A stretch of DNA of 64,000 nt from Hypomesus transpacificus (Eukaryota > Chordata > Actinopteri > Osmeriformes > Osmeridae). The notes under the pieces are model-generated. The model worked only from the letters and a program-made list of their open reading frames with translations. It was not told the origin of the DNA and did no database searches. The stretch lies in the NCBI RefSeq assembly GCF_021917145.1, contig NC_061074.1, positions 14,043,609 to 14,107,608 on the forward strand. The letters are read 5' to 3'. The number at the start of each line of letters is the position of its first letter. Within the stretch, counting starts at the first letter, position 1. Below are positions 50,387 to 62,140 of this stretch, in pieces. The position numbers and the translations under genes were made by a program.

Positions 50387-52047
50387 CAGTGCCCTCCAAA
50401 AGTATTGGAACAGTGAGGCGAATTCCTTTATTTTTGCTGTAGACTGAAAACATTTGGGCTTGACATCAAATAATGAACGTGAGACCAGAGATCAACGTTT
50501 CAGCTTTTATTTCCAGGTATTTACATCAGGATCTGATGCACAACTAAGAAAATATCACATTTTGTTTGAATCCACCCATTTGTCATGTGAGCAAAAGTAT
50601 TGGAACAGATATACTTAAAACATATTTAAGTGAATAAGACTTAATATTTAGTTGCAAATCCTTTGCTTTCAATAACTGCAGCAAGTCTGTGACCCATTGA
50701 CGTCACCAAACTTTTGCATTCTTCCTTTTTGATGCTTTCCCAGGCTTTCACTGCAGCCTCTTTCAGTTGTTGTTTGTTTTGTGGGGTTCCTCCCTTCAGT
50801 CTCCTCTTAAGCAGGTAAAATGCATGCTCTATAGGGTTTAAGTCTGGAGATTGACTTGGCCAGTCTAATACCTTCCATTTCTTGCCCCTGATGAACTCCT
50901 TTGTTGTTTTGGCAGTGTGTTTTGGGTCGTTATCTTGCTGCATGATGAAGGCTCTGCCAATCAGTTTGGTTGCATCTTTCCTTAAATTGGCAGACAAAAT
51001 GTTTCTGTAGACTTCCAAGGTCATTTTGCTGCTGCCATCATGTGTTACATCCTCAATGAAGATTAATGAGCCCGTCCCAGAAGAAGCCATGCAAGCCCAA
51101 GCCATGACATTACCTCCACCGTGTTTCACAGATGAGCTTGTGTGTTTGGGATCATGAGCAGTTCCTTTCTTTCTCCAAACTTTAGCCTTTCCATCACTTT
51201 GGTAAAAGTTAATCTTTGTCTCATCAGTCCATAAAACTTTGTCCCAGAATTTTTGAGGTTCATCTCTGTACTTTTTGGCAATTTCCAGCCTGGCCTTCCT
51301 ATTCTTCTTGCTAATGAGTGGTTTGCATCTTCTGGTGTAGCCCTTGTACTTTTGTTCATGAAGTCTTCTGCGAACAGTAGATAGTGATACCTTCACTCCT
51401 GCCATCTGGAGGTTGTTGCTGATCTCACTAACAGTTGTTTTAGGGTCTTTCTTTACAGCTCTCACAATGTTTCTGTCATCAACTGCTGATGTTTTCCTTG
51501 GTCTACCTGTTCGACCTCTGTTACTTAGTACACCAGTAGTTTTCTTCTTCTTCAGGACATTCCAAATGGTTGTACTGGCTATGGCCAATGTTTCTGCAAT
51601 GGCTCTGATTGATTTTCCATCTTCTCTAAGACTCACAATTGCTTGTTTTTCACCCAAAGACAGCGCTCTGGTTTTCATGTTGTTTTCACCTCTGAATACA
51701 GTCTGCATATACAAAACCTATCTAACCCAATCTGAACCTGAGTGTAGACATTCAGTGGTATTTATTGATTGAATAATGTATGTAATAGGACACACCTGGG
51801 CAACAAAACACACCTGTCAGTCACATGTTCCAATACTTTTGCTCACGTGACAAATGGGTGGGTTTGAACAAAAAGGTGATATTTTCTAATTTGTGCATCA
51901 GATCCTGATGTAAATACCTGGAAATAAAAGCTGAAACGTTGATCTCTGGTTTCACATTCATCGTTTGATGTCAAGCCCAAATGTTTTCAGTCTACAGCAA
52001 AAATAAAGGAATTGGCCTCACTGTTCCAATACTTTTGGAGGGCACTG
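50387..52047. mobile_element. Complete Tc1-like element with long IR/DR ends
   Basis: Both ends start CAGTGCCCTCCAAAAGTATT and are flanked by TA (50385-50386 and 52048-52049). The terminal inverted repeats are about 222 bp (50387-50608 and 51826-52047) and differ at only about a dozen positions. Each contains the direct repeat CAAAAGTATTGGAACA at its outer and inner edge, the IR/DR layout of the Sleeping Beauty type. The 1661-bp element lies between POSTN and TRPC4. Confidence 0.95.
50641..51678 (-). CDS. Tc1-like transposase, intact ORF
   Basis: The frame from the ATG at 51678 encodes 345 aa beginning MKTRALSLGEKQ; a longer reading from 51714 adds 12 residues with no family support. Seen: N-terminal helix-turn-helix pair (IRAIAETLAIASTTIWNVL; SLSTVRRRLHEQKYKG) with the GRPRKT hook between the halves; then a DDE domain with D152 (WTDETK), D249 (QQDNDPKHT) and E284 (SPDLNPIE), 34 residues between the last two. 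Known: DD34E is the Tc1 signature and 340-350 aa is the usual length. There is no stop or frameshift. The enzyme would cut and paste its own element at TA sites. Activity is inferred, not shown. Confidence 0.95.
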   Translation of the reverse strand: MKTRALSLGEKQAIVSLREDGKSIRAIAETLAIASTTIWNVLKKKKTTGVLSNRGRTGRPRKTSAVDDRNIVRAVKKDPKTTVSEISNNLQMAGVKVSLSTVRRRLHEQKYKGYTRRCKPLISKKNRKARLEIAKKYRDEPQKFWDKVLWTDETKINFYQSDGKAKVWRKKGTAHDPKHTSSSVKHGGGNVMAWACMASSGTGSLIFIEDVTHDGSSKMTLEVYRNILSANLRKDATKLIGRAFIMQQDNDPKHTAKTTKEFIRGKKWKVLDWPSQSPDLNPIEHAFYLLKRRLKGGTPQNKQQLKEAAVKAWESIKKEECKSLVTSMGHRLAAVIESKGFATKY

Positions 52048-52203
52048 TATTTGGTCACCATTATGATTAGTGGTCAACATCACAATGTCATATGGGGAAG
52101 CTTCTTTGACACAAAGTAAACAAACTCACTCTGTAAATCACTGATCAGTCACTGAATCAGTTAAGTTATTGGTCATTAACTACCATTAACTAATGGAAAA
52201 TCT

Positions 52204-55200
52204 CTATATTGGCTTCCATGGACGGATTTCTTTTTCCTGATTCTCGACCTCCTTTTCTTGCTCCTCTGACATCCTGGTTCTGCCCCTCACCCCACTTTCC
52301 CCATTGCAGTCCCGCTGGTCTCCGTCAGACTCCCCAGGCTCATCTGACACAGGAAACACCTGACTGCTGTGGTCTGGACACTTGTTCTTTTGCCCCAAGT
52401 CTGACATATCATTGGGATAGTCACTGCAGGCCAGCCTGACTTCTGTAACTAGGGGAACAAGCTTAGGGATCACTGGGTTGTTGACTAGTTTGGTAAAGGC
52501 TTGGGAGGTGGAGGTTGCAGTGGCACTCTGCAGGATTGTGGAAGTGACGTTAAAGAGGGGGATTTTGCTCTGAGGCTTGGCAGTGGGAAATGTGGGGGAG
52601 GGTTTGAATTGATTGTCCGGTGCAGAACATCTGATGTTACTTTCTTGACCTAATCGACCATCTGAAATGTTTCTCTTCATCATCCCAAGGACTTCATATC
52701 GGAAGCTGGAAATGTCTTGCTTCAGCTCCTGTCAAGAGTTAAAGACCAGTGAATTTAATTTGGTCATCAATAGATTGTCGAATGAAGTCCAAAATGGATG
52801 TCAGTGATGCAATATTGTATCTAACAAAAAAAGTAGTTAACCTTGAAACTTTCTTCTGTCAGCCCTTCCTTTGTTTTGGCATCTCTGATCATTGCAGCAA
52901 CATATCTTTTTACCAAATGTTTCAGCACCTCCTGAGAAAATAAATTAAGAGTGTTCTACCCTTAATTATACAATATTGGTATTATAAGATCTGAAAAAGC
53001 TGTTGAGTGGGAGAACATGCATATCTGTACCTGATACTGGTGGTTAATTCGCACATTTTCAGCAGCCCGTCTCTACAAAAAGAGGAAAAATCAATTCAGT
53101 TCATGGCTGGCATGACTATAATCTAATGATGTACTCTCTGCCACAGGAGACAGTTAGCCTATTCTCTTACTTGAACTTTCTGAGAAAACTAATCTCAGCA
53201 GTGTTTCTGACCAGTATGGAGGACTCATGACTCAAATTAACTATACAACTAAACAATTCTTGTAAATTTCCTTCCTAAATCAGGAAACGTAATTAAATAA
53301 TATTTTTTTCTTTGTGACCAAAACGAAACTGAGTGGGAACATCCAGAACAATACTACACATGACAAAGTGTCAGGGGTTTACATAGACAACTCACCCCCA
53401 TCTCTCCAAATCTCTCTGTTTTTACGGCTTGTGTCCTTTTGATTATGTGTTTCTTTAACCATGTGATGCAGGACCAGATGGACTTTGGACTGGCAATGAT
53501 GTTAAAAGGGGGCGGCAAAGTCCCTCCCTCTTCAAAATAGCTCATCCACAACTTTGCTCTTGCAAATTTCCACTCAATGTCAGCATGATCCTAAACGTAA
53601 AGCATATCCTTTAGTGAGTTACACATTTGATAAATCATGCTGCAAACTTCATTTGAAAAAAGGCCCAGTATGAAGCGTCCTATGTCATTAAGATGACAGT
53701 ATTTAAACATACAGGAGATATACAGATTGGAGGGATAGGAGATTCACTTGACACTCACAGCAATATGCTGGTAGGAGTTGTTCATCATAGCGATGAGCAT
53801 GTTGAGCAGAACCACCATGGATATGACACCATAGGTGCCAAACATGGTGGCACCCACAAAGTCAGTGAACTTGTGGCCCGCTTTCACATTGGTCACATAG
53901 ATACTGATGAGCCCGAATATGGACCAGAACAAAGACTGCAGCGTCTCAAACATCCTGTGAGGACAAAACAAACCATAGTTATCAATAAAATATATTTATG
54001 ATAGTACCTGAAAGGACGTCTGTGACTCAAGCTATTTTGGAGCAATCAAAAACATTATTTTCTAATAAAAGATACTAAGGCAGACCTCTATAAACAATAT
54101 AGTGAGATTCTGTACATCCCAACGAAAAAGTAGCTCATTTTATGGCAGGCTTAGTACAGTCAATGTTGACTCAAACACACTTGGACATTTGATAAAAGTT
54201 TAACTAACGTTGAAAAAGCGTTATTTTGGAGTTCACATCGAATTCCCTTGCAATCATTTCCTTCGTCTGTCTCATAGTGGAAGTACAGCTGGTTGAGCCC
54301 ATTTGCGAAGGCCAGCAATACCAGGCAGTAGATAAAAAGGAACTTGAGGATGTCCAACAGCATGCGGCCAAGTGAGATCTGCAGGGGTCCCAGGTGGGAG
54401 TTTGCAGTGAAGAGGGAGATGAGCCGCAGGGAGCTGAAGATGTTAGCTATGGCAAACAAGGCCTCTGCCACCAAGGTAGGATGCCACATCTCCCAACTCT
54501 CTCTGGGTTTGAAGCCACTGTACTGTGGGAGGTCAGAAGATCAAATACCAAGTACTTGGAGTGCCAAATATTCAGAAAGTGAAATAAACAAGCCTTATGA
54601 GGGTACACAAGTGTCTAGATTATAAAGAAACAGGTTTGACAGCAATATCAATTCTACATCGCATAGCAATACCTTCACATAAGCAACAATCTTTAGAGAA
54701 ATGGTGGCAAGATACAAGGAATTCATGACAAAGTCCATCAGGTTCCACCAGTCATGGAGGTAGTCCTGGAAGCCCTCAGTCCACATCTGCTTGATCTCTG
54801 TCCATATGAAGCCTAGCAGAAGGAAAAGATACGGGGTGGTGGCATGACATGTCCAGCTCAGTTCCTTGATTTAGGTGGAATTCCACAGGTGGGAAATAAG
54901 TGTGATGGACTTATGCACGGAAGGCATCTGGTTGTAGTGAGTACTGACTGTCATAAGGAACACATTTTGGAATATGGAATGGCTTGGCGAAAAACACTTG
55001 TGCATTAAAAAAACAGTTGTGCTAGATGAAATGTGGTACTATTTTCATAATATATAAGTACAGTATCTGGCCCAATAGTAAACTTGATCACGTATAATTT
55101 TAATTTTCACTTATTACATTGATTAATAACTGGTGTTACGTTACCTAAAACCCAGGGCAGGATCATCCACTCCACGGTGGTGGGCATCGGCCCCTGACGG

Positions 55201-57435
55201 TTAGGGTTTGTAGACACAATGTGCTGGGAGGCCAGCAGGAGGAGGAAAAGGAAGGTGAGGTAGGAGGCTGTGTGGCAGATAAACTTGATGAAGGGCTTGC
55301 GTATGAAGAGGCCATAACGGCTCTTAGGAGAGATTAGGTAGCAAAGGGAGAAGACTGGGAAAAGACAGCCAATGATGAAACAGATGATGAACTTCCCTGC
55401 CCAGTGGCGTCTTCTCCAGCCTGGGAAATCGCCATACCAGTGAGAAGCCAACAGCTGCTGACAGTTTGGTTGAGCAACAAACTGAGAAGAATCGGAAAGA
55501 GAAGGAGATTCATATTTCTAGTCTCTAGGATAATCCTAAATTATTCCTTTTATCTGAACAGGTCTCAATAGGAAAAATACAGTACATAAGAAAATATCTC
55601 CTTTTGTCTTGGTGAAAGAGAATAGTATCACTGGGAAAAAGAAATTAAGGAAAGAGTATTTACCAAATTCTCTAAATTCATTTTAATTTCTTCTTTCCTC
55701 TACCATCTGAGACTGAATAGAACCCTCTACTAGATATGTGTAGTCTTGGACAGAAGCCTAAATTAATTATGACCAGATTTCAATGACTTACTTCAGAAGA
55801 AGCAGAAGATTTGAGTTCAAGAATAACAAAGGAAAAGAATGTGACATTCATCAGATTCATTCACAATTTATCCAATTAAATTTACACTATGGGAATATAA
55901 TCAATTTGACTCAAAAAGAGCAATGAGTGGATATTGTTTGTTTTCTCTTTGTTAAATTAGTATTTACATTTCAGGGAAATACTCGGTCAGTTTACTATTG
56001 TATCATTATCCACAATTATCTCTGTACCATGGGACTGGCAAATACCATGCTAACGCCTACAGGAAACCATTCATCTCAGTACATTTCCAACCCAGTCTCA
56101 GCACAATGTGGCTAAAACTAGCAAAAGATTAATGTATTGAAATACCGTTCATCGTATACTGACCTAAACTTATATCAGACAACGGAAATTCGTTTTCAAT
56201 TACTTTAACTGGAATTAAACACAATGTACGGACTACAAAAGGGAAATCATCAGTGGCCCTACAGTTTTCTCTCTAGAACAACATAAGACACCAGTAACCA
56301 TCTGCAGACCATCTGAATATTAAAATAGCCTGAGCTCAGCTAAGCAAATACGCTACCTCCTTCTGACGGTACTTGATGGCCAACTTCAGACGTGCCAAGT
56401 CATTGGTGTTCTCGATCAACAGAGGGTTGATGTCATCCCGGTAGTTGAGGATCGTTTCCAGCTCTTTGGAGCTCCTCGTCTGGTCCAGCAAGTCCTTGGC
56501 AAACTGCTTACACTGGTGAGAGAGCGCTTCGTACTCTGACTTGAACTCATTCTCCACCTCGCTGAGCTGTTTCAGCTCCCAACTGAGCTGGAAGGCAGTC
56601 AGGAAGGGGTCCTCGCTGGAGAGGGCTATGAGGGAAGGGCTGGCCAGGGCCTTGTAAATGTTGAGGCGCAAGCGAGAGTGACGTAGGCTGTCCACATCTG
56701 AGCTGGACAAACACTCAATGCAGTTGCAACACACTGCATGTGGGTGAGGTATGGATACACCCTTTTGCAACAGCAACCTGATAATCTCATAGTTGTTGGT
56801 TTGTGCAGCCAGAATAATGGGGGTGATGTCTGGTGTGAAGTCAGAAAACTGCTTTTCCAACAGGATTGGTGGCACCTGTTCACAAGCCAAGGACAGATTA
56901 GAGCCAATAGTATAACATGCGGACTAACATGGTCCTGTCTTGTTAAGTTTGTGTTATTGTAGGTATATTTGTATTGGCTGAAACATTGTTCCCCCTGCTG
57001 TGGTCAAACAGGTCTTTCTTAAAAAGGAGATTCACTCACCTGCTTCTCCCTGCTAGGCTTCTTGTGGTTGAGGATCAAATCCACAGCTCCCACAACCTCC
57101 TTCTGGATAGCATGCATCAGGGCATCTCCCACAAACACATTGTAGTTAAGAAGAAGCTCAATGATCTCCAGGTTCTCATTCTCAATGGCTATGAGTAGTG
57201 CTGTGCGTCCCAGTGGGTCAACACAGTTGATGTTGATCCTGAAATAGATCTCTGCCTCCTCTAAGCCCTGTTTGACACTAGCGTAGTCTCCCTTCTCGAT
57301 AGCACGCAGATAGGCTCGCTCCGGGCCAGACAGTTCTGATTTAGCCCGGACAATCTTCAGGTGGATGCGGTCCCTATCCAATGAAGTGTCTGTTCTGTTA
57401 TACAGCTGTGAAATGGCTGCTTGACCATGGCGCAT
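52204..57435 (-). CDS. TRPC4: TRPC4-type cation channel (complete, 10 coding exons)
   Basis: Exons (minus): 57435-57040, 56875-56357, 55481-55145, 54812-54673, 54522-54209, 53954-53759, 53590-53396, 53072-53031, 52931-52842, 52728-52204; phases agree, 2754 nt, about 917 aa. The ATG at 57435 lies 2 nt after an acceptor, so a non-coding first exon lies upstream. Seen: ankyrin repeats ([37 protein letters not shown]); six membrane spans; the CKGIRC pore loop; LFWSIFGL pore helix; TRP box region [18 protein letters not shown]. Known: TRPC4/5 form receptor-operated Ca2+-permeable channels. TRPC5 is the alternative, but the neighbours are those of TRPC4. Odd: the last exon diverges after [11 protein letters not shown], is rich in S/T/P and E, and ends EIRPWKPI, without the usual VTTRL PDZ ligand. 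Confidence 0.93.
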
Positions 57436-58102
57436 AGCTGGGGAGCCCTGGGGCAGCAGTAGAGAGGGATAACACTGGCCAGAGACGATGCAGACAGGGA
57501 CAACTTAAAAAGGATGTCGGTTATGGTGAGAGGTAGTAAACAAATTGTTAATCATGATAAAATCAAGATAAAACATTAGTCACATTGCCAATGGTTGAAA
57601 AAGACACTCCCCTATTTCCTGTAACTTCTTCACTTAGCCCAAGTCTTCTGACAATTTAGCGGTGATTTGGCCTATTTGTTGAATCAAGTTTATTAAGGTT
57701 AGTAAGTTTGATATGTTTTGGCCCAAAACATTTAACCATTTGTTACAACAAGTCTAGTCATACAAAAACAAGATAAAAAATGTTTGTTTTTGAGTGATTT
57801 TGTAAATACATTTAATGGCAATGGTTATTGCTTCAAAAGAGTAGCGTAAGTAGTATAGTAATTTACATGTGATCAACCATTTCTGGTGCTTCTCATGCTT
57901 CAGAAAATGTTTTACTCAGATTCCTGTCATTCTGTTCAAATAACCTTACCTTCAATCCTTTAGTCAGAGGGCTCCATTTGCCTGGGGTCGAAAAGGAGGA
58001 CTAAAACAACAACAATATTCTTGATGAGATTGCTTTGTTTGTGTGTTTGTGTGTCTGCGAGGTAAAAAGTCTGTGTCTGGTAAAGAGTCCACCGGTCCAT
58101 GT

Positions 58103-58257
58103 CTCACCTGCCTCTCCCTGCTAGGCTTCTTGTGGTTGAGGATCAAATCCACAGCTCCCACCACCTCCTTCCGGACAGCATGCATCAGGGCATCTCCCAC
58201 AAACACATTGTAGTTGAGAAGAAGCTCAACAATCTCCAGATTCTCATTATCAGTGGC
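58103..58257 (-). pseudogene. Partial tandem copy of the TRPC4 ankyrin exon
   Basis: This 155-bp block repeats 57036-57191 (3' half of the first coding TRPC4 exon) with about a dozen substitutions. It encodes [20 protein letters not shown] and on to HKKPSRERQ, with no stop. It keeps a consensus donor (GTGAGA) in the same phase as the parent exon. The 5' half of the exon is missing. An in-frame ATG at 58275 gives [15 protein letters not shown], so it could in principle be an alternative first exon; a broken relic is as likely. Confidence 0.75.
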
Positions 58258-58681
58258 AGGGACTTTGATGTGCATATGAAAGCATGACTATTTTGTGTCA
58301 TATTTGACTATTTTGCACAACTTTGTGAAATTGACTGACATCTTTGGGTGATTTAACAAATTATACAATACACGTTCTATACAACGGCATTCATAAGTTG
58401 TGTTTCACAACTCATGGAACATAAGATCTAATCTTGTTTGTTTTTCAAGGATGGTTTTATGTCAAATCTAATAAGAAAGCCTGGTCAAAGGACAGAAGCA
58501 TTATGAGGCCAAGTACTGTCCCGTGGTTGCATTTTTACTGTAACTGAATTATAAGAGTCCTACTTAAAGACTCGATCGGGACTTTATCCAGCATTGCCTC
58601 AACTACTGATTTATTTACCCAGTAAATTCTAGTGTAAAAAGCCTATCTAAAGCTACCGTAAAACATGCTGTTACAGAGCAT

Positions 58682-59844
58682 GGGCCTGTTGCACTGACGT
58701 AAGGGAATCCAATGTATGGCTAGTACAGTCTAAGATCATGTAAAACCTTACGAAAAAACTTCAAGCTCTTGAAAAAGGGGAAAAAGTGGTAGTAAGTGCA
58801 ATGAAACTCTCATAAGAATACCTGCTTATTCACAACCCCTGCTATTGCAAAGAAGCAGGGCACCAAGTAGTATGCATGCTATTTGCAGAAAGGTCAAACA
58901 GGTCAGGGTTCCTATCACAAGCAGAAAGGGAAATAGAATAGGTATATGTTTCAGGTGGCTGAGCGGTTAGGGAATCGGGCTAGTGAACAGAAGGTTGCCG
59001 GATCGATTCCCGGCAGTGCCAAATGACGTTGTGTCCTTGGGCCTTTACAAATAACACTTAATTCCTTTCATAATACATTATGCTAAAATAATGACGTAGC
59101 CTACTAAAACAGATCGTTGGCATAGCAACTCAGCCCTTACGGCAAGGTTTAGCCAGGGGGAGAGGTGGCTAACTTTTCTACCTCAAATTAAGTCAGTCTT
59201 ACTATTTATGCAACAGACAGGCTTAATTAGACTAGTCTTACCTGACAATTTAAGACAGTCTAAGGCTAAGACTAGTCTTAAACTAAGCTGGCTAAACCTT
59301 GCCGTAAGGGCTGAGTTGCTATGAAAATTAAGTGTTATTTGTTAAGTGTATGCAATTAAGTGTTATTTGTAACTGCAGAAAATGTTTACGGGGTTCTGCT
59401 TTTCCGCAGAATAAAATGTTTTATTAAACGAGTGAGTAGATGACAACATAACTCACTGTATTACGCTAGCACCAGCCATCTGCGTTGTTGTTGATAAATG
59501 GAAGTAGCGTTGGGGTTAAATTAAGAAACTTAAAAACGCATACACTATTTGTTAATAAGACAACTTTTTCAATACTGTATTCCTCCAATAGATATAGGTT
59601 TTCATAAGGTTAAAATGTATCAATCTTTCGCCGTTAAGTGTCGCTGTTTTGTCCGCCATCTTTTCTTTTTTCGCAAAGTGTCTTATTTTACCCATAGCAG
59701 CGCGCAACAGGCTATCTAAGTCAGTCTTACGTTAGTCGCTGATCTTAAAGCTTTATGCAACAGGTAAATTGAAGTGTCTATGGCAAGTCGGACTTAAAGT
59801 TGCATTTAAGTCTAAGACTAGGTCTATTTTTATGCAACTGGCCC
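58682..59844. mobile_element. Non-autonomous element with GGGCC(T/A)GTTGCA ends
   Basis: GGGCCTGTTGCACTGACGTA at the left and, reversed, GGGCCAGTTGCATA at the right form the ends. Inside, copies of AAGACTAGTCTTA-like motifs and GCAACAG recur. A truncated SINE (58945-59040) and a smaller palindromic element (59048-59341) are nested in it. No transposase frame. The boundaries and class are tentative. Confidence 0.45.
59048..59341. mobile_element. Nested foldback MITE with perfect inverted repeats
   Basis: The outer arms CAAATAACACTTAATT (59048-59063) and AATTAAGTGTTATTTG (59326-59341) are perfect complements. Inner arms of 35 bp (59122-59156 and 59288-59322) are also perfect complements, around a 131-bp loop. 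The perfect arms suggest recent formation or gene conversion. Confidence 0.7.
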
Positions 59845-60341
59845 TGATTGGATCTTTGGATTGGACACAGAAGATAGAAACCACATTAAAAACCATAGAC
59901 AAAATAAATAGCGTACAGGCTATAAAAATGTGCCGGTTAAAATGGAAACGTTCCTTCAAAATGAATCAACTCCATTGGCTAAAAATATATCGGCTAAAGG
60001 TCCGGGTCCGGATAGGAAGCCGCCTGGGTCCGGACTCGGACCGCGGTCCGCCATTTAGTGACCCCTGCTCTATCGCCTCACTCTACAGCTGCTAGGGGTG
60101 TGCGACACTGCGGACACTGCAGATGTGGTATAGATCCGATACCAAGGAGTAAATACAGGGCCAGTATTGCCAATACCGATAGCCTACTTTGGGCTTAGAA
60201 AAGCAGTGGAGGGGCTAAGTGAGTTTGAGCGAAGTTAGTTAGACGGTGTTTGCACAACCACTATGATGTAAAGGGAGTTGTGTACTCGGTGTGGAATTAA
60301 ACTTAAGTATCGATCTTATCACGCTATCAATCAGGCTATTG

Positions 60342-60385
60342 ATACCAACGTTGGTATTGATAGTTGCCGGGTTTCCCAACCCGGC
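60342..60385. repeat. Two adjacent small palindromes
   Basis: ATACCAACGTTGGTAT (60342-60357) is a perfect 16-bp palindrome. GCCGGGTTTCCCAACCCGGC (60366-60385) is a hairpin with 8-bp arms and a 4-nt loop. Related GATCGAT motifs lie on both sides (60310 and 60402). Confidence 0.65.
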
Positions 60386-60983
60386 CACTGTCGGTCTTAA
60401 GATCGATATGCCCACCCCTATGCTGTATCATCTCGCTGAGGATCGTGAACACATTTTCACTGATGTCTGTGTCAGTTAAGGCCAATATAATTCCTATAAT
60501 TTCAGCGAAGCCCTCAATATGATGTAAAAAAAAAGTGAACTGGCAGGTGCCTCCATCTCTTCAGCTTCCGCCAACATTTCGACCACTGTAGCATTCAATA
60601 TTTCATTCATTGAATCCGCACAAGGTGCTGCCACCTTGGAATAGTCAAAAGCAGTCGATTCAAATTGAACCACCAATCAGAGGCTTTGACCCGCCCCCTG
60701 ACTTTGTGACGGGGGGGACGACAGATTTATTTTGCTGCAGGAAGTTTCACCGTGGATAAATGTAAGTATAAATACATAAATGTAAGTATAAATGAATAAA
60801 TGTAAACACATGAAAACGTAAACCTATATATATATACACACAAATACATGTAACATTTATATATTTTGTGTCATTTATTTAAGCTTTGTGTTATATAATT
60901 ATTTATTTAACCAAGTATTTATTTATTTAGTTTTGGCCCCTATAATCCTCCATAGTGGCTCGTATCCCTGCCACCAAAAATTA

Positions 60984-61070
60984 CGGGCTACGTGTAGCTC
61001 AGCGGAAGGTAAAGGTCAGGGGTCACAGCACTTGACTCCAAATCAAGAGGTTCAAATATCCACATACTGC
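60984..61070 (+). pseudogene. tRNA-Trp-like relic
   Basis: GTGTAGCTCAGCGGAAGG resembles a box A, and CTTGACTCCAAATCAAGAGG then TTCAAATATCC an anticodon arm (CCA) and box B. Extra bases between the D arm and the anticodon arm break the cloverleaf, so it is a tRNA-derived relic rather than a working gene. Confidence 0.5.
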
Positions 61071-62140
61071 TTCGGATAAAAGTTTAGGCTATAGCTTATA
61101 GAGGGGAAACTCTTTTCAAAGAGCAGATGAAACCTTCCTTTTTACATTTGGCCTATAGACTAATCGGTCGTGTTTTTGGGGGGAGGGGATTCAAAACAAG
61201 GTGCTGCTACCTTCTCTTGACTATTCAAGCACCTGCAAATTATGAGGACGTATTTGTACTACCATCTGATCACCAAAAGATGTCAGTATCGTCCAAAGGC
61301 AGGCACAGGCAATTGCATGACGTTGCGTGCGTTGGATATGTTCACAGGTACATAGTTTGCCCTGATAGTTATGTCTCTAATTTTGTTGCTGCGATATAGC
61401 TATGATGACAAAATCACTGAACATCCAGGCTACTATAATCCCATTTTATTGCAGTTTCATTGTTTTACTATATGGAAACAGGCTTGGTGTAATTGCAAGT
61501 GTGTGCGGTTCATCGCGGCCCGTTTGGTTAGTCCCAAAAAAATCACTTGCAATTTATAAACACAAATAACAATATGTAGCTACTGTATACTAGGACATGA
61601 CATCAAAGACATACCTGCCTAAACCTGTACCCCCATTTTGCTTCAACTTCATTAAAATAACTAGACTGTATAGAGAGCCCCTCAAACAAAACAAACAAAT
61701 AGCCAATGTGAACTTCCCTTATATTCCGTAACCTAATCAAAATCGAAATATTAGTTTTTTCTTCTGGGAAACAGAAAAAGCCGTAGTGCGACAACAGTGT
61801 TGTTTCTTTTTTACATGACCGCCATTGGCGGTATCAACTTGTCACTCAAATGTGGGTGGTAGCCTATTAGTCAACAACTGATAGCTTCAGGAACACCGCT
61901 CCACACACTGACATTCAACAGGCTGGCAAGTAGGCAAGGAGCGACAGAAAACTAAGGAATTGTTCTGCGTTTGGATTGGAACATTTAACAGTCAAACTGT
62001 TTTACAACTTGGCTTCGATTTTATGTTTTCATTACAATCTCGGATTTTTATATGTAATTTTTATTTAGATGTTATAAATATCGTTTTCCATTAGTTTGCT
62101 GCTTTTCATGTGATTTCTTGCTCATATAACTACTAGTATT

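Larger units (their letters stand above)
57438..62140. other. 4.7-kb repeat-rich gap between TRPC4 and FOXO1
   Basis: The two genes are divergent here. The gap holds a partial duplicate of a TRPC4 exon, a SINE fragment (about 58945-59040), MITE-like elements, palindromes and a tRNA-like relic. The human genes of this interval (UFM1, FREM2, STOML3, PROSER1, NHLRC3, LHFPL6, COG6) are not seen. The last few hundred bases before 62141 should contain the FOXO1 5' UTR and promoter. Confidence 0.55.

Noticed and set aside
50641..51714. Longer transposase start at 51714
   Set aside because: The extra 12 residues have no counterpart in Tc1 transposases, which begin MKTR-like.
60984..61070. Functional tRNA-Trp gene
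   Set aside because: Extra bases break the cloverleaf between the D and anticodon arms, and box B is imperfect.
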